Shown: positions 38,372-48,609 of the stretch, piece by piece
Layout of the letters: each line of letters starts with the position of its first letter
Position numbering within the stretch: the stretch's first letter is position 1
Source: Lachnospiraceae bacterium
Lineage (GTDB): Bacteria > Bacillota > Clostridia > Lachnospirales > Lachnospiraceae
DNA length: 64,000 bases
Direction of reading: 5' to 3'
NCBI GenBank assembly: GCA_022794255.1
Contig: JAAWEL010000089.1
Span: forward strand, 24,757 to 88,756
Translations under genes and position numbers: made by a program
Notes under the pieces: generated by a model
What the model was told of the DNA's origin: nothing
Databases searched by the model: none
Seen by the model: only the letters and a program-made list of their open reading frames with translations

Positions 38372-39346
38372 TTATTTAGTCATTTCCAGGTTTTTTATCT
38401 GAAGTTCTTGTTCTCTTTTAAGAATCTCCGGTTCAAAGACCTTTCGGATCCGATAATATGTTCTAGGTACTCCACCAAATTCCTTATATGTATGGTAAAT
38501 TCTTTTTATTACGCTTCCTTCAAAATCAAATCTTAAACCCTTTTCACCAGCCATCTTAATTCCCTCATCCATTAATGCTGAATAAGTTTCCAAAGACGAA
38601 AATTCTGGAATATTGCCTCCAAGAAGAAAATATACACATTGTTCATCAAATACCAAAAAGATGAGACTCATAATTCTTTTTTTCTCATCCTCTGACGCTA
38701 TTATTTTGCAGGCATTATGTTTTGTACATGCCTCATGTAAACGATCCCATAATTCATAGGAGAACGGGCACGATAATCCCTGCTTTTCGAAAATTTTTTT
38801 ATGTTCATTATAAAATATCTTTTTATCAACATCCACAAGTCTGTGAATGCTCTCTCTTCCCTTTCGGACCTTTCGTCTTCTATTTACAGTATAATTGTTA
38901 TAGACGGTATCATAATTTTTTGTATCCTCTATAATAAAAGAAATTCTCGGAATCACAGAATATCCATGCCACATGAATGGAATCCAGTTATGAAAGGTTG
39001 TCTGATATTGCTGCTCATATACGCCTAATCCCAAGGTATTTATATATCTGCATGCTTCATCAATTACCTTTTCTTCAAATCCTAACTGAGTCGCTTTTTT
39101 TCTGTCTTTGCCTTCTATAAATATTATGCCATTATTTTGCGTCAAGGGTGCTTTTGTAATATATTTATATCCATTTCTTTCCTCAAGGTAATATGGCATA
39201 GCTGCTAATATTTCGTTTCCACTATAATAAAGCCAGACATCCCAATTATCTCTGCCACAGACAGCATCCATCCACCATGGTTTTGAATATATTGGGATAT
39301 ATGTACTATGCCCCCATTCTATATACTTTTCCTTATTATCTGCCAT
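38372..39346 (-). CDS. FemAB/GNAT-like acyltransferase
   Basis: MADNKEKYIEWGHSTYIPIYSKPWWMDAVCG...; RFDFEGSVIKRIYHTYKEFGGVPRTYY; start moved from 39409. Confidence 0.7.
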   Translation of the reverse strand: MADNKEKYIEWGHSTYIPIYSKPWWMDAVCGRDNWDVWLYYSGNEILAAMPYYLEERNGYKYITKAPLTQNNGIIFIEGKDRKKATQLGFEEKVIDEACRYINTLGLGVYEQQYQTTFHNWIPFMWHGYSVIPRISFIIEDTKNYDTVYNNYTVNRRRKVRKGRESIHRLVDVDKKIFYNEHKKIFEKQGLSCPFSYELWDRLHEACTKHNACKIIASEDEKKRIMSLIFLVFDEQCVYFLLGGNIPEFSSLETYSALMDEGIKMAGEKGLRFDFEGSVIKRIYHTYKEFGGVPRTYYRIRKVFEPEILKREQELQIKNLEMTK

Positions 39347-39424
39347 TCCTTTCCATCCTCTATTGCTGCCAGATCTACCCTCAGCGGATAAAGAGACACA
39401 CTTGTCCACTGAGGACAGACTCTC

Positions 39425-40165
39425 TTAATTAAAAAATCCCTCTGCCTTGATAGGAAACTTATATCCGTCCTTGATGAAATAAGCCCCTTCATATCCCGGA
39501 CAATAGCATGCCCTTATTCTTCGGATTATTTCTTCACACGAATAATTCATTTCTATCCTTTTTAATTCTTCAAAATCATTGCGGCTAAAATAATGCCCAT
39601 TACCTGTTTGAGATATTCCAACAGGCATATTGCTATCAGAAAATTTTGATATCATCTCAAAAGTTAATTCATATGCCTTTTTTTGACTCATATCTTCCAG
39701 TTTTGCAACCGTAATTGTCTTTGGATCAATTGAAAACTCCTCCGTGCCTATGATTGCTCCGTCATCAAAAAATTCATTTACATAATGTGCCGTTACTCTC
39801 CATTTGTTTTCCTGATAATAAATTCCCCAATTATACATAAACATACCTTTATATTCGGGGAGCGGCGCGCAATGAATATTAAATATTCGTCCTTTTAATT
39901 GTTGAATCGCTTCCTTTTTTATCCTTTTTCCAAATGTATTTGAAATGCCAAGATCATATTTATTTCTTTCAAAAAATCCATCACAATATATTTCTTCATG
40001 AAAATATTGTCGAATACCATTTTGTCTGCATATTTCTGACATTTCTGAATCTTTTCCTGATTCTGGTGACTTAAATACCACGTCCACTTGATGGCCATCT
40101 TTCATCATTTTTTCTAATGCTTGAATGGTATATTTTTTACTTTTTGTGAAATAAAGTATCCTCAT
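39425..40165 (-). CDS. formyltransferase-family protein
   Basis: GRIFNIHCAPLPEYKGMFMYNWGIYYQENKWRVTAHYVNEFFDDGAII. Confidence 0.8.
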   Translation of the reverse strand: MRILYFTKSKKYTIQALEKMMKDGHQVDVVFKSPESGKDSEMSEICRQNGIRQYFHEEIYCDGFFERNKYDLGISNTFGKRIKKEAIQQLKGRIFNIHCAPLPEYKGMFMYNWGIYYQENKWRVTAHYVNEFFDDGAIIGTEEFSIDPKTITVAKLEDMSQKKAYELTFEMISKFSDSNMPVGISQTGNGHYFSRNDFEELKRIEMNYSCEEIIRRIRACYCPGYEGAYFIKDGYKFPIKAEGFFN

Positions 40166-41244
40166 CCTCTTTCCTCTTCAAATCGTCCTTTAAAATCTGT
40201 TGTAGAACAATTTTTTAATGGCAATTTTATCGCCCTAGCTTCTGCTGCTGACTTGTATATTGCAAGCACTAACTCCAAAGCTCTTTTTCCTGCTTCTGCA
40301 TTCACATAAGGCTCCCGGTTATTATTTATAGCCTCAATCATATCTGCATAAAGAGGATTATGGCCAAAACCATAAACATTCGGTGGGTTTTCAGAAAATT
40401 CAGAAATTACTGTTTCTGGTTCATCTAAAGCATCGGAAAAATTCCATTCCTCAATCCTGTTAACACTTTGTCCGCCAGCTTTAATCGTACCTTTTTCACC
40501 GAATAAATAGAGTGTTTCCTCTAAATTTTTAGGATATATATCAGTAGTTCCTTCTATAATTCCATAAGAACCATTTTTAAACCTCACAAGTGCCATTCCC
40601 AAATCTTCTGCTTCTATATAATCATGATTTAATCGATCCGTCATTCCTACTACTTCATCAACCTCATCTCCCATCATCCAACGTAAAAGATCGATATTAT
40701 GGATACACTGATTCATTAATGCCCCACCATCTTGCTCCCATGTTCCTCTCCATTTCGCTCTGGAATAATATTCCCAGTCCCGGCACCATCGAATGTGTGC
40801 AGTTCCATAAAGCATTTGGCCAAAACGATTTTGTTCTAATGCTTGTCGGATTTTTTGTATTGACTTATTAAAACGGTTTTGATGACTTGCACAGACTTTC
40901 ACCCCTTTATTTTTAGCACAAGTAATGATTTTATCTGCATCAGCAATTGATAAAGCAATAGGCTTTTCAATAATAAGATTGCACCCATAGTCAATACAAT
41001 CTAATGCAATTGAAGCATGCTTTCCACTTTCTGTAGCAATTGCCACAAGCTCTGGTTTTTCTTTTCTTAACATTTCATGGTAATCTTTATATTGATGAAC
41101 CATGCCAAGATCAAATTTCAATACTTTCTCTTTTAGCATCTTTTCATCAATGTCACAAAGACCTGCAAACTCTAAATTATTATTTTTTGCGGCCACAATA
41201 TGATTGGGTGATATCCTTCCACAACCGATTAGCGCATATTTCAT
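40162..41244 (-). CDS. Gfo/Idh/MocA-family oxidoreductase
   Basis: YALIGCGRISPNHIVAAKNN...IIEKPIALSIADAD. Confidence 0.92.
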   Translation of the reverse strand: MKYALIGCGRISPNHIVAAKNNNLEFAGLCDIDEKMLKEKVLKFDLGMVHQYKDYHEMLRKEKPELVAIATESGKHASIALDCIDYGCNLIIEKPIALSIADADKIITCAKNKGVKVCASHQNRFNKSIQKIRQALEQNRFGQMLYGTAHIRWCRDWEYYSRAKWRGTWEQDGGALMNQCIHNIDLLRWMMGDEVDEVVGMTDRLNHDYIEAEDLGMALVRFKNGSYGIIEGTTDIYPKNLEETLYLFGEKGTIKAGGQSVNRIEEWNFSDALDEPETVISEFSENPPNVYGFGHNPLYADMIEAINNNREPYVNAEAGKRALELVLAIYKSAAEARAIKLPLKNCSTTDFKGRFEEERG

Positions 41245-41278
41245 TTATTTTCTCCCATTTCATTCCAATATCGCTTCT

Positions 41279-42607
41279 TTATAGCACCTCAATATTGTCG
41301 CGATTTTTTATATTTGCCATAGCATTTTTTGTGTCAAATATCATACTTGCATTTTTCTGCACCATTTCATAATCCACATTCTGATGCGCTGTTGTAATCA
41401 TTACTAAATCAGCTGCTGCAACTACCTCTGATGTAAGGCTCTTGATACTCTTCGCGCTTTGTCCGTACATGTTTATAAATTCTGGTACCCAAGGATCATA
41501 GTACTGAACATCTGCTCCGACTTTGCGCAATTCTTTCATTACCCGTATTGCTGGTGATTCGCGATAGTCATTAATATCTTGTTTATAGGAAACTCCAAGC
41601 ATCAGTATTTTTGCTCCATTAATTGCCTTTTTGCGGCGATTTAAAATATGAATTGCCCTGTTCACACAGTATTGAGGTTGGGAATCATTAATTACCATTG
41701 AATTTTCAATCAATGTTGTATGAAAACCATATTCCCGTGCTTTCCAAGTAAGATAATATGGATCTAAAGGAATACAATGTCCACCAAGGCCGGGGCCTGG
41801 ATAAAAAGGCTGAAATCCGTAAGGTTTGGTCTTCGCTGCATCTATAACCTCCCAAACAGAAATCCCCATCTCATTGCAAAGACGACCGATCTCATTAATT
41901 AAGCCGATATTTACATTACGATATGTATTTTCAAGTATCTTTTCCATTTCTGCCACTGCAGGAGAGGATACAGTGAACACTTCTCCGTCAAGAACAGCCC
42001 TATACATTGCACTTATAACCTCTGCACCATCAGAACTACATGCACCTACAACTTTTGGAGTGTTCTTCGTCTTATATAATAAATTCCCTGGATCGACTCG
42101 TTCTGGGCTAAAACCCAAATAAAAGTCCTGACCACATATAAGACCAGAACCTTCTTCCAAAATTGGTTTTATTAATTCTTCTGTTGTGCCAGGATATGTC
42201 GTTGATTCTAATACAACCATTGACCCCGTTTTTAGGTATTTGGCCACGGATGTCACAGAATCTCTGACATAGCTGATATCAGGTTCTTGATGTGCATCAA
42301 GAGGAGTAGGCACACATATTGCAATGAAATCAACGTCTTTTATAAAAGAAAAGTTTGTAGTAGCACTTAGTCTCCCTACTTTTACTAATCGCTCCAAATC
42401 AGCATCTACTACATCGCCAATATAATTGTGTCCCTCATTTACCATATTCACCTTTAAAGACTGAATATCAAAACCAATTGTCTTAAATCCGGCTTTTGCT
42501 TTCTCTACAGCAAGCGGTAGTCCCACATACCCTAACCCCACCACACCTGCAATAATGGTCCGATTTTCAATTTTTCTTAATAAGTTTTCTTTTATCATGT
42601 TGATCAC
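41279..42607 (-). CDS. nucleotide-sugar dehydrogenase (WbpA-like)
   Basis: GVVGLGYVGLPLAVEKAKAG...FSPERVDPGN...GPGLGGHCIPLDPYYL. Confidence 0.92.
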   Translation of the reverse strand: MINMIKENLLRKIENRTIIAGVVGLGYVGLPLAVEKAKAGFKTIGFDIQSLKVNMVNEGHNYIGDVVDADLERLVKVGRLSATTNFSFIKDVDFIAICVPTPLDAHQEPDISYVRDSVTSVAKYLKTGSMVVLESTTYPGTTEELIKPILEEGSGLICGQDFYLGFSPERVDPGNLLYKTKNTPKVVGACSSDGAEVISAMYRAVLDGEVFTVSSPAVAEMEKILENTYRNVNIGLINEIGRLCNEMGISVWEVIDAAKTKPYGFQPFYPGPGLGGHCIPLDPYYLTWKAREYGFHTTLIENSMVINDSQPQYCVNRAIHILNRRKKAINGAKILMLGVSYKQDINDYRESPAIRVMKELRKVGADVQYYDPWVPEFINMYGQSAKSIKSLTSEVVAAADLVMITTAHQNVDYEMVQKNASMIFDTKNAMANIKNRDNIEVL

Positions 42608-42615
42608 CTTTACTT

Positions 42616-43236
42616 TTACTCATTATTAACAATCTCTATTTCAACATTTTCCCTTTTTAATAAAAATAATAGTTGATTTATTTTTTTTTGCTCATACTCT
42701 ATCCTGGTATGCAGATTTGATGTTTTTAATATTTGAGTAAATTCATTTCTGCTTAATAATCTTCTTTCTATAGTGTCTGCACTCGCATACAAAACCTTCA
42801 CCTTATTGGGCAAACCAAAAATTCGTTTTATATTTAAAATATCCTGCATATTCATTTCCTGCTTGCTTCTCAAATATATTGCCCATAAGTATTGCAATGC
42901 GCCTTCATCAAAGAGATATATGTCATCAGGATTCTTATTAAATGACAACATTTTTTTCAGGAAAATGCCATTAAATAAAAGCGTATATGTATCCTTTTTA
43001 TTTGGAATATGTGCATCTAAAAAATCTCTATATTCTATAACCCACTTTAAATGATTAACAGAATACAACAGAACATGTCCTGCCTTTATAATATTCCGTA
43101 TTAGCCATCCCCTATTTTTATATAAATCTTTTGAATACCAATATACACATTTTCCACCTTGTAACAACTTAGTATAGTCTTTCTCCGCCAAAGTTGTTTT
43201 TCCAACCCCGGAGATACCTAAATATTCAATGACCAT
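42616..43236 (-). CDS. P-loop NTPase/nucleoside kinase-like protein
   Basis: IEYLGISGVGKTTLAEKDY. Confidence 0.75.
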   Translation of the reverse strand: MVIEYLGISGVGKTTLAEKDYTKLLQGGKCVYWYSKDLYKNRGWLIRNIIKAGHVLLYSVNHLKWVIEYRDFLDAHIPNKKDTYTLLFNGIFLKKMLSFNKNPDDIYLFDEGALQYLWAIYLRSKQEMNMQDILNIKRIFGLPNKVKVLYASADTIERRLLSRNEFTQILKTSNLHTRIEYEQKKINQLLFLLKRENVEIEIVNNE

Positions 43237-44302
43237 TTTTCACCGCATGCTCGATCGCCTGAATATACAAGCTTATATTCTCATCAAAATTATAATGTTC
43301 TTTCACGTGTTCAACCCCTGCTTTTCCCATTGCAATACGATCTTTTGGCGAAAGCAAATACATCCTTTCCATAGCATTTGCTAATTCACCAATATCTCCT
43401 TTAGGAACAATCAATCCGGTTTTTTCTCTTTCAACAACTTCCATGAAACCATCTGCATCAGAAACAATTACAGGCACTCCACAAGCCATCGCTTCCACCG
43501 CTGCCACACCGAAGCTTTCGGAATAACTTGGAAAGCAGGCCACATCTATATTGGCTAAAATAGTTGGCACCAATTCATTTTGAACAAATCCTTTGAATTC
43601 CACTATTTCAGAAACGCCTAAATTCTCTGCCAATTTACGATACTCATCCAAAGCTTTTCCTCTTCCAAATATATATAAGCGCACATTACCGTAGATAGCA
43701 GATAATTTTGCAAATGCTTTAATCAAGACATCTATCCCATATCCATGCTCTATCTTTTTAATAATACCAAAGCAGAAAAAATCTTTCTCTACCTTTTCTC
43801 TTGGATAAAACAGATTCAAATCAACTCCGAAGGGAGTAACATAGATTTTTTTGTCCTTTTTATAAAATTCTTCTATTTTACTTTTCATAACATGGCTTGT
43901 TGATGTCAATATATCCGCTGCATCAAAATTTTTAATAATTCTGTACATATTTCTTTTTGATTTAAACGGATAAATAAAAACATCTGTCCCTAAAACCGCC
44001 AAAACAAAAGGGTGTACATGGATGATACGTGCTAATGTGCCGTAGCCACTTGCATAGTGACTATTTATCAAATTGTATTTACCCTCTATAATCTTTTTCT
44101 TTAACCATATACAATTTAGAAAATAGCCCTTTTTCCCGCTTATTGGCATATTAACAATAACGATTCTTTTGTCAAAATCATCAATCAATTTATTATGATC
44201 AGGCAAAGTGAATAAAGTGATATCATATCCTTTATTTACTAATGCATTTGCAATTTTTTTGACGTGTATTGAATTTCCTGATGATATAAAAGCGATTTTC
44301 AT
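43226..44302 (-). CDS. glycosyltransferase family 4
   Basis: Start at MKIAFISSGNSIHVKK (44302) rather than 44392; FPSYSESFGVAAVEAMACGVPVIVSD. Confidence 0.9.
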   Translation of the reverse strand: MKIAFISSGNSIHVKKIANALVNKGYDITLFTLPDHNKLIDDFDKRIVIVNMPISGKKGYFLNCIWLKKKIIEGKYNLINSHYASGYGTLARIIHVHPFVLAVLGTDVFIYPFKSKRNMYRIIKNFDAADILTSTSHVMKSKIEEFYKKDKKIYVTPFGVDLNLFYPREKVEKDFFCFGIIKKIEHGYGIDVLIKAFAKLSAIYGNVRLYIFGRGKALDEYRKLAENLGVSEIVEFKGFVQNELVPTILANIDVACFPSYSESFGVAAVEAMACGVPVIVSDADGFMEVVEREKTGLIVPKGDIGELANAMERMYLLSPKDRIAMGKAGVEHVKEHYNFDENISLYIQAIEHAVKNGH

Positions 44303-44310
44303 ATAATTTC

Positions 44311-45804
44311 TTAAATAGCCTCCCAAATAGCTCTTTTTATATTTAGCCATACAGTTTCTTGAGACTGTCCGGAATCTATCTCTGTACAGCAAGTCCTGTC
44401 TGAGAATTTAATATGTTTCACTCTTTCCGTTAAATTCCTGCTGGTTTCAATATCAATTTCTCCTGGTTTTCGAGCGACTGCTATTTCTGGCGGAACAATC
44501 ATTTTTATCGCCAGGTCCGGAGGACACATTTCTGCAATCCGAAAACATTTCTCCTCCATCTTTTCAGAAATCCCTCCTTGTTTACGCAATCGTCTGCCGT
44601 CACACAGTCCATCATATTCATTCTGCGGATACCGATCTGTCAAAACTATAAATCCTCTCATCCTGCATCTGCTTGCTGCTTTAAGCTTTCTTATTCTCTC
44701 TTTAGACAATGTATAGACCCAAAGTTTTCGCATTCCCACTAATTTTTTATTTTCAACTGCAGCCAATTTTTCATTATTAAAATTATTTGACTTTTTTACA
44801 AATCCTTTTTTTTGAGCAATTTTCAAAAGAAATTTGAGAGGTTTTCTTAAAACAGAGCTTCTCCCATCTCCACTTCCCAAATAAAAAAATCTGACATCCA
44901 TGAACTGGAATAACCAATTATAAATTTCCTTAATTGCGGTACTTTTTCCTGCCCCATCACTTCCTAAAAATGCAATGATTACTCCACCTGTTGCCGGTCT
45001 TCTTCTTGTTAATATATTTTTTGCTTTTAAATATCTTTTTTCAATTTCAAGTATTATTCTCAATAATTCTCGATAATTTCTTCTTAATGTGTTATAGCTC
45101 TTATTCCCTTGGGAATAAGGTGCTAAATCCTTATATAAAAGACATTTAAGCCTATTTGCATCGTTCCATGTGGCAATTTCTGTGATATATATTTTTTCTA
45201 TTCTATTAGCCAGTCTTTCCGTTAACCAGGTCTGTTCTTTTAATGAACTGCCAAACTCTACGCATTTATCTTTTAACCATAGAAACTCATCTTTTGTTGT
45301 TCCTGATAATAAATTATTTTTAATAATATCTCTTTTTCTTGTTTTCATTCCTGTTCGGATTATAAGAAGAAGTAATTCATCAAAATAGGATGATAAATAT
45401 GCTCCATATTTATCATCCCATCTGCGATTTTTTAATATTCTCTGTTCAATCGGTAATAAAAATCCTTTTAAATGTTTTTCCCCAATAACCAATTGACTAT
45501 GTAAATGTAAATGAACTAATTTCCCTGTTTCATAGTCAAAGCCCAGATAATCTTCAATGCCAATATAACTTCTTGCATTTGGTACATAAAATCTTTTAAA
45601 CTTCAGCTTTTGCAAAATGTTGACTAGTTGTCCATATTGTGACCGATTTATCAATATATCTAAATCATCTTTTCCTGTCAGCGCATCTTTAAAATGTTCA
45701 TTGCTTTTCCAATGACAATATAAAATATTGTTATTTAACTCATTCAATAAATTTCGAACGATTTTTAATTCTTTCATTTCCATCTTGTTCCTGTCCACCA
45801 TCAT
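44311..45804 (-). CDS. nucleotidyltransferase-like + thymidylate kinase-like fusion
   Basis: CHWKSNEHFKDALTGKDDLDILI and GVIIAFLGSDGAGKSTAIKEI. Confidence 0.8.
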   Translation of the reverse strand: MMVDRNKMEMKELKIVRNLLNELNNNILYCHWKSNEHFKDALTGKDDLDILINRSQYGQLVNILQKLKFKRFYVPNARSYIGIEDYLGFDYETGKLVHLHLHSQLVIGEKHLKGFLLPIEQRILKNRRWDDKYGAYLSSYFDELLLLIIRTGMKTRKRDIIKNNLLSGTTKDEFLWLKDKCVEFGSSLKEQTWLTERLANRIEKIYITEIATWNDANRLKCLLYKDLAPYSQGNKSYNTLRRNYRELLRIILEIEKRYLKAKNILTRRRPATGGVIIAFLGSDGAGKSTAIKEIYNWLFQFMDVRFFYLGSGDGRSSVLRKPLKFLLKIAQKKGFVKKSNNFNNEKLAAVENKKLVGMRKLWVYTLSKERIRKLKAASRCRMRGFIVLTDRYPQNEYDGLCDGRRLRKQGGISEKMEEKCFRIAEMCPPDLAIKMIVPPEIAVARKPGEIDIETSRNLTERVKHIKFSDRTCCTEIDSGQSQETVWLNIKRAIWEAI

Positions 45805-45847
45805 AACTTATTGTAAGTCCTTGGCATAGTCGTGTTATGTAAAAATT

Positions 45848-46612
45848 CTATATTGTTTTTTCATAAACTGTTTTTTTCAATACTCCATAAACCAGGTTCT
45901 GACACGCATACCAAAATGCAATAAAAGCATTTTTTTCATCGCACATATGAAATAAGTCATAATGACTCCTTAACTTCTTACTTAATTTATCATGTGAAAT
46001 AGATTTCTTTCTGACTCTATATTTTGCTAAATTTTCTTTTAATAAATAGCAGTTTGCCTTTTTACATAATTGTAATAAAATCGCATAATCATTATTTTTC
46101 TTAATGTCTTTTATTTGAATCAAACCCATTACATTAGCATTATACATAAAGGTTAAGCATCCTGGATAACCGTAATTATACATTTTTCTTTTTGTAACAA
46201 TCTTTGGCCCCGAAACATAAACATTTAATGATTCTGAATTTTCGTTTATCTTTTCGTATTCATGATATGAAAATACATACCTATTTTTTTTCATGAATCG
46301 GATCTGTTTTTCTAGTTTTTCTGGATCCCAGACATCATCCGAATCCAAAAAGGCGATCCATTCCCCCTTCGCCTCACGCAAGGCTTTATTTCTAGTCAAT
46401 GCTGCTCCGCAATTCTTCTTGTTTTTAAAATATCGAATTCTGTTATCATGAAAAGCTGCTACAATATCATCGGTATTATCCATGGAACAATCATCAACAA
46501 TAAGAAGCTCCCAGTTTTTGTAGGTTTGGTTAATAACTGATTGAATCGATTCCGCTATAAATTTGTCTGTATTCCATGACGGCATAATAATTGACACCAT
46601 CTCATCTGTCAT
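45848..46612 (-). CDS. glycosyltransferase family 2
   Basis: VSIIMPSWNTDKFIAESIQSVINQTYKNWELLIVDDCS. Confidence 0.93.
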   Translation of the reverse strand: MTDEMVSIIMPSWNTDKFIAESIQSVINQTYKNWELLIVDDCSMDNTDDIVAAFHDNRIRYFKNKKNCGAALTRNKALREAKGEWIAFLDSDDVWDPEKLEKQIRFMKKNRYVFSYHEYEKINENSESLNVYVSGPKIVTKRKMYNYGYPGCLTFMYNANVMGLIQIKDIKKNNDYAILLQLCKKANCYLLKENLAKYRVRKKSISHDKLSKKLRSHYDLFHMCDEKNAFIAFWYACQNLVYGVLKKTVYEKTI

Positions 46613-46618
46613 AATTTT

Positions 46619-47326
46619 TCACCTTATTACTGCCAAAATAGTTCTTATCATAATCCCAATTTCTTTTATAAAGCTATAATTCTTAAGACTTTCAAGATTA
46701 TATTTCATCTTTTCCGGCAATATTTTATTTATATAAACATCTTTTACGTTTCTCGTTGATTTCAGTAGTCGTTCCTCATCCTTATACTGTATGCTTGCCT
46801 CACTCGTCACGCCAGCGGGCAGCAATAAAGTTGCCATCATTTCCTGCGAATATGCCTGTACAAAACATGGAATTTCTGGACGAGTTCCACAAAAACTCAT
46901 ATCTCCAAGAATGATATTAATAAGTTGAGGCAGTTCGTCTAAACGATATTTTCGCAATATCTTCCCGATTTTCGTTATCCGAAGATCACCTTGCACTGTA
47001 ACAGGATTCCCTTTTTTCTCATTATTGGCGATCATTGTCCGGAACTTTAATATTTTAAATCGTCTCCCATACTGTGTAACTCTCTCTTGTAAAAAAAACA
47101 CCCCACCCTTTGAATCTATCCCAATACCAATAGCGATGCCAATCATAGCTGGCATCAAAATTATCATCATTAATACTGCAACCGAAAAATCGAACCATCG
47201 TTTCAATATAAGACCAATGGTTTTCTTTTTCAATCCATCATAATATGGACGCACTGCATCTGTCCTCATATACTCTGGCAGGTTATCCCATCTTTTCAAC
47301 ATATCGTTTCGCTCCATAACAAACAA
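46619..47326 (-). CDS. initiating sugar transferase (bacterial sugar transferase family)
   Basis: KRWFDFSVAVLMMIILMPAM...KFRTM...YRLDELPQLINIILGDMSFCGTRPE. Confidence 0.93.
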   Translation of the reverse strand: MFVMERNDMLKRWDNLPEYMRTDAVRPYYDGLKKKTIGLILKRWFDFSVAVLMMIILMPAMIGIAIGIGIDSKGGVFFLQERVTQYGRRFKILKFRTMIANNEKKGNPVTVQGDLRITKIGKILRKYRLDELPQLINIILGDMSFCGTRPEIPCFVQAYSQEMMATLLLPAGVTSEASIQYKDEERLLKSTRNVKDVYINKILPEKMKYNLESLKNYSFIKEIGIMIRTILAVIR

Positions 47327-47343
47327 AATCTACGCCGGTTTTC

Positions 47344-48573
47344 CTAAACTGCCTGTGTCATAGATACCTCAATCAACATTTTTAATGTTGCTGCCACATA
47401 CTCGGCCTGCTCGTCTGTCAGGCAAGTATGCAATGGTAATGTGATTTCATTTTCATATTGGTGGTAAGCATTTGGATAATCCTTTATATTAAACCCCATA
47501 TTTTGATAAGCTGTATGCATTGGCAATGGCTTATAGTGGACATTCGTTGTGATTCCAAGTTCTGCCATCTGGCTGATTAATTTATTGCGCTCTTTATAAT
47601 GATATCCTTGTATCCTTACCAGGTACAAATGTCCACTGGAACAGTAATCTTCTGTGAAATGCTTCAAATATTGGGCAGCTATCATTTCATCACAGGCTTT
47701 ATCATAAATCTTTATAATCTGCTTCCTGCGTTCTAGCAGCTTTGGATATCGCTCCAGCTGTGCCAGTCCTATTGCCGCCGCCAAATCTGTCATATTACAT
47801 TTGTAATTGGGAGCCAGAATATCATACTCCCATGCCCCTTTTTGTGTCTTTGCCAGTGCATCTTTTGACTGACCATGTAGGGAAAAAAGCATATATTGAG
47901 AGTATATCCATTCATCCTCTATCCCTGGAACAGTATTCCATACCACAGCTCCGCCTTCAGCTGTAGTCAGATTTTTTACTGCATGAAAAGAAAAGCTGGT
48001 AAAATCTGCCGCTTCTCCACACATCTTCCCATTTCTTGAAGCACCAAATCCATGGGCAGCATCTGCCAATACAACAATTCGACCAAATGCATTCTGAATT
48101 TCATTCTTTGCATGAAACAAATGTTTTTTCTTTTTAACTATCTCGAAAATTTGGTCGTAATCGCACATAACTCCAGCTAAATCCACAGGAATAATTACTT
48201 TCGTGCGTTCTGTAACAGCCTTTTCCAGCTTCTGGTAATCCATCTCATAGGAATCAGGAGCCGTATCTACAAGAACAAGTTTTGCGCCTACATGACATAC
48301 AACACTGGCACTGGCAGTATACGTATACGCGGAAGTAATCACTTCATCTCCCTCACCTACTCCCAGCAATCGCAATGTCAGCTCCATACACGCAGTCGCC
48401 GAATTTAAGCATACAGCCTTTGGCCTATGTACAAACTGGGCAAGCCGTTGTTCAAATTCCTTCGTCCGGGGACCTGTAGTAATCCAGCCAGACTGCATTA
48501 CTGCTATTACTTCCTGAATTTCCCTCTCCGTAATGTCCGGAGGAGAAAATGGTATCTTCATAACAATCTCCAT
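47344..48573 (-). CDS. DegT/DnrJ/EryC1 aminotransferase (PglE-like)
   Basis: IPFSPPDITEREIQEVIAVMQSGWITTGPRTKEFEQRLA. Confidence 0.93.
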   Translation of the reverse strand: MEIVMKIPFSPPDITEREIQEVIAVMQSGWITTGPRTKEFEQRLAQFVHRPKAVCLNSATACMELTLRLLGVGEGDEVITSAYTYTASASVVCHVGAKLVLVDTAPDSYEMDYQKLEKAVTERTKVIIPVDLAGVMCDYDQIFEIVKKKKHLFHAKNEIQNAFGRIVVLADAAHGFGASRNGKMCGEAADFTSFSFHAVKNLTTAEGGAVVWNTVPGIEDEWIYSQYMLFSLHGQSKDALAKTQKGAWEYDILAPNYKCNMTDLAAAIGLAQLERYPKLLERRKQIIKIYDKACDEMIAAQYLKHFTEDYCSSGHLYLVRIQGYHYKERNKLISQMAELGITTNVHYKPLPMHTAYQNMGFNIKDYPNAYHQYENEITLPLHTCLTDEQAEYVAATLKMLIEVSMTQAV

Positions 48574-48609
48574 TCTGCCACTGAAGGCTCATAAAATATT
48601 CTTTGGGAC

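Noticed and set aside
42680-42690. T9 runs (here and near 11111-11119) as phase-variable homopolymers
   Set aside because: Both are in frame inside intact ORFs encoding KK pairs; A/T runs of this length are expected in an AT-rich genome
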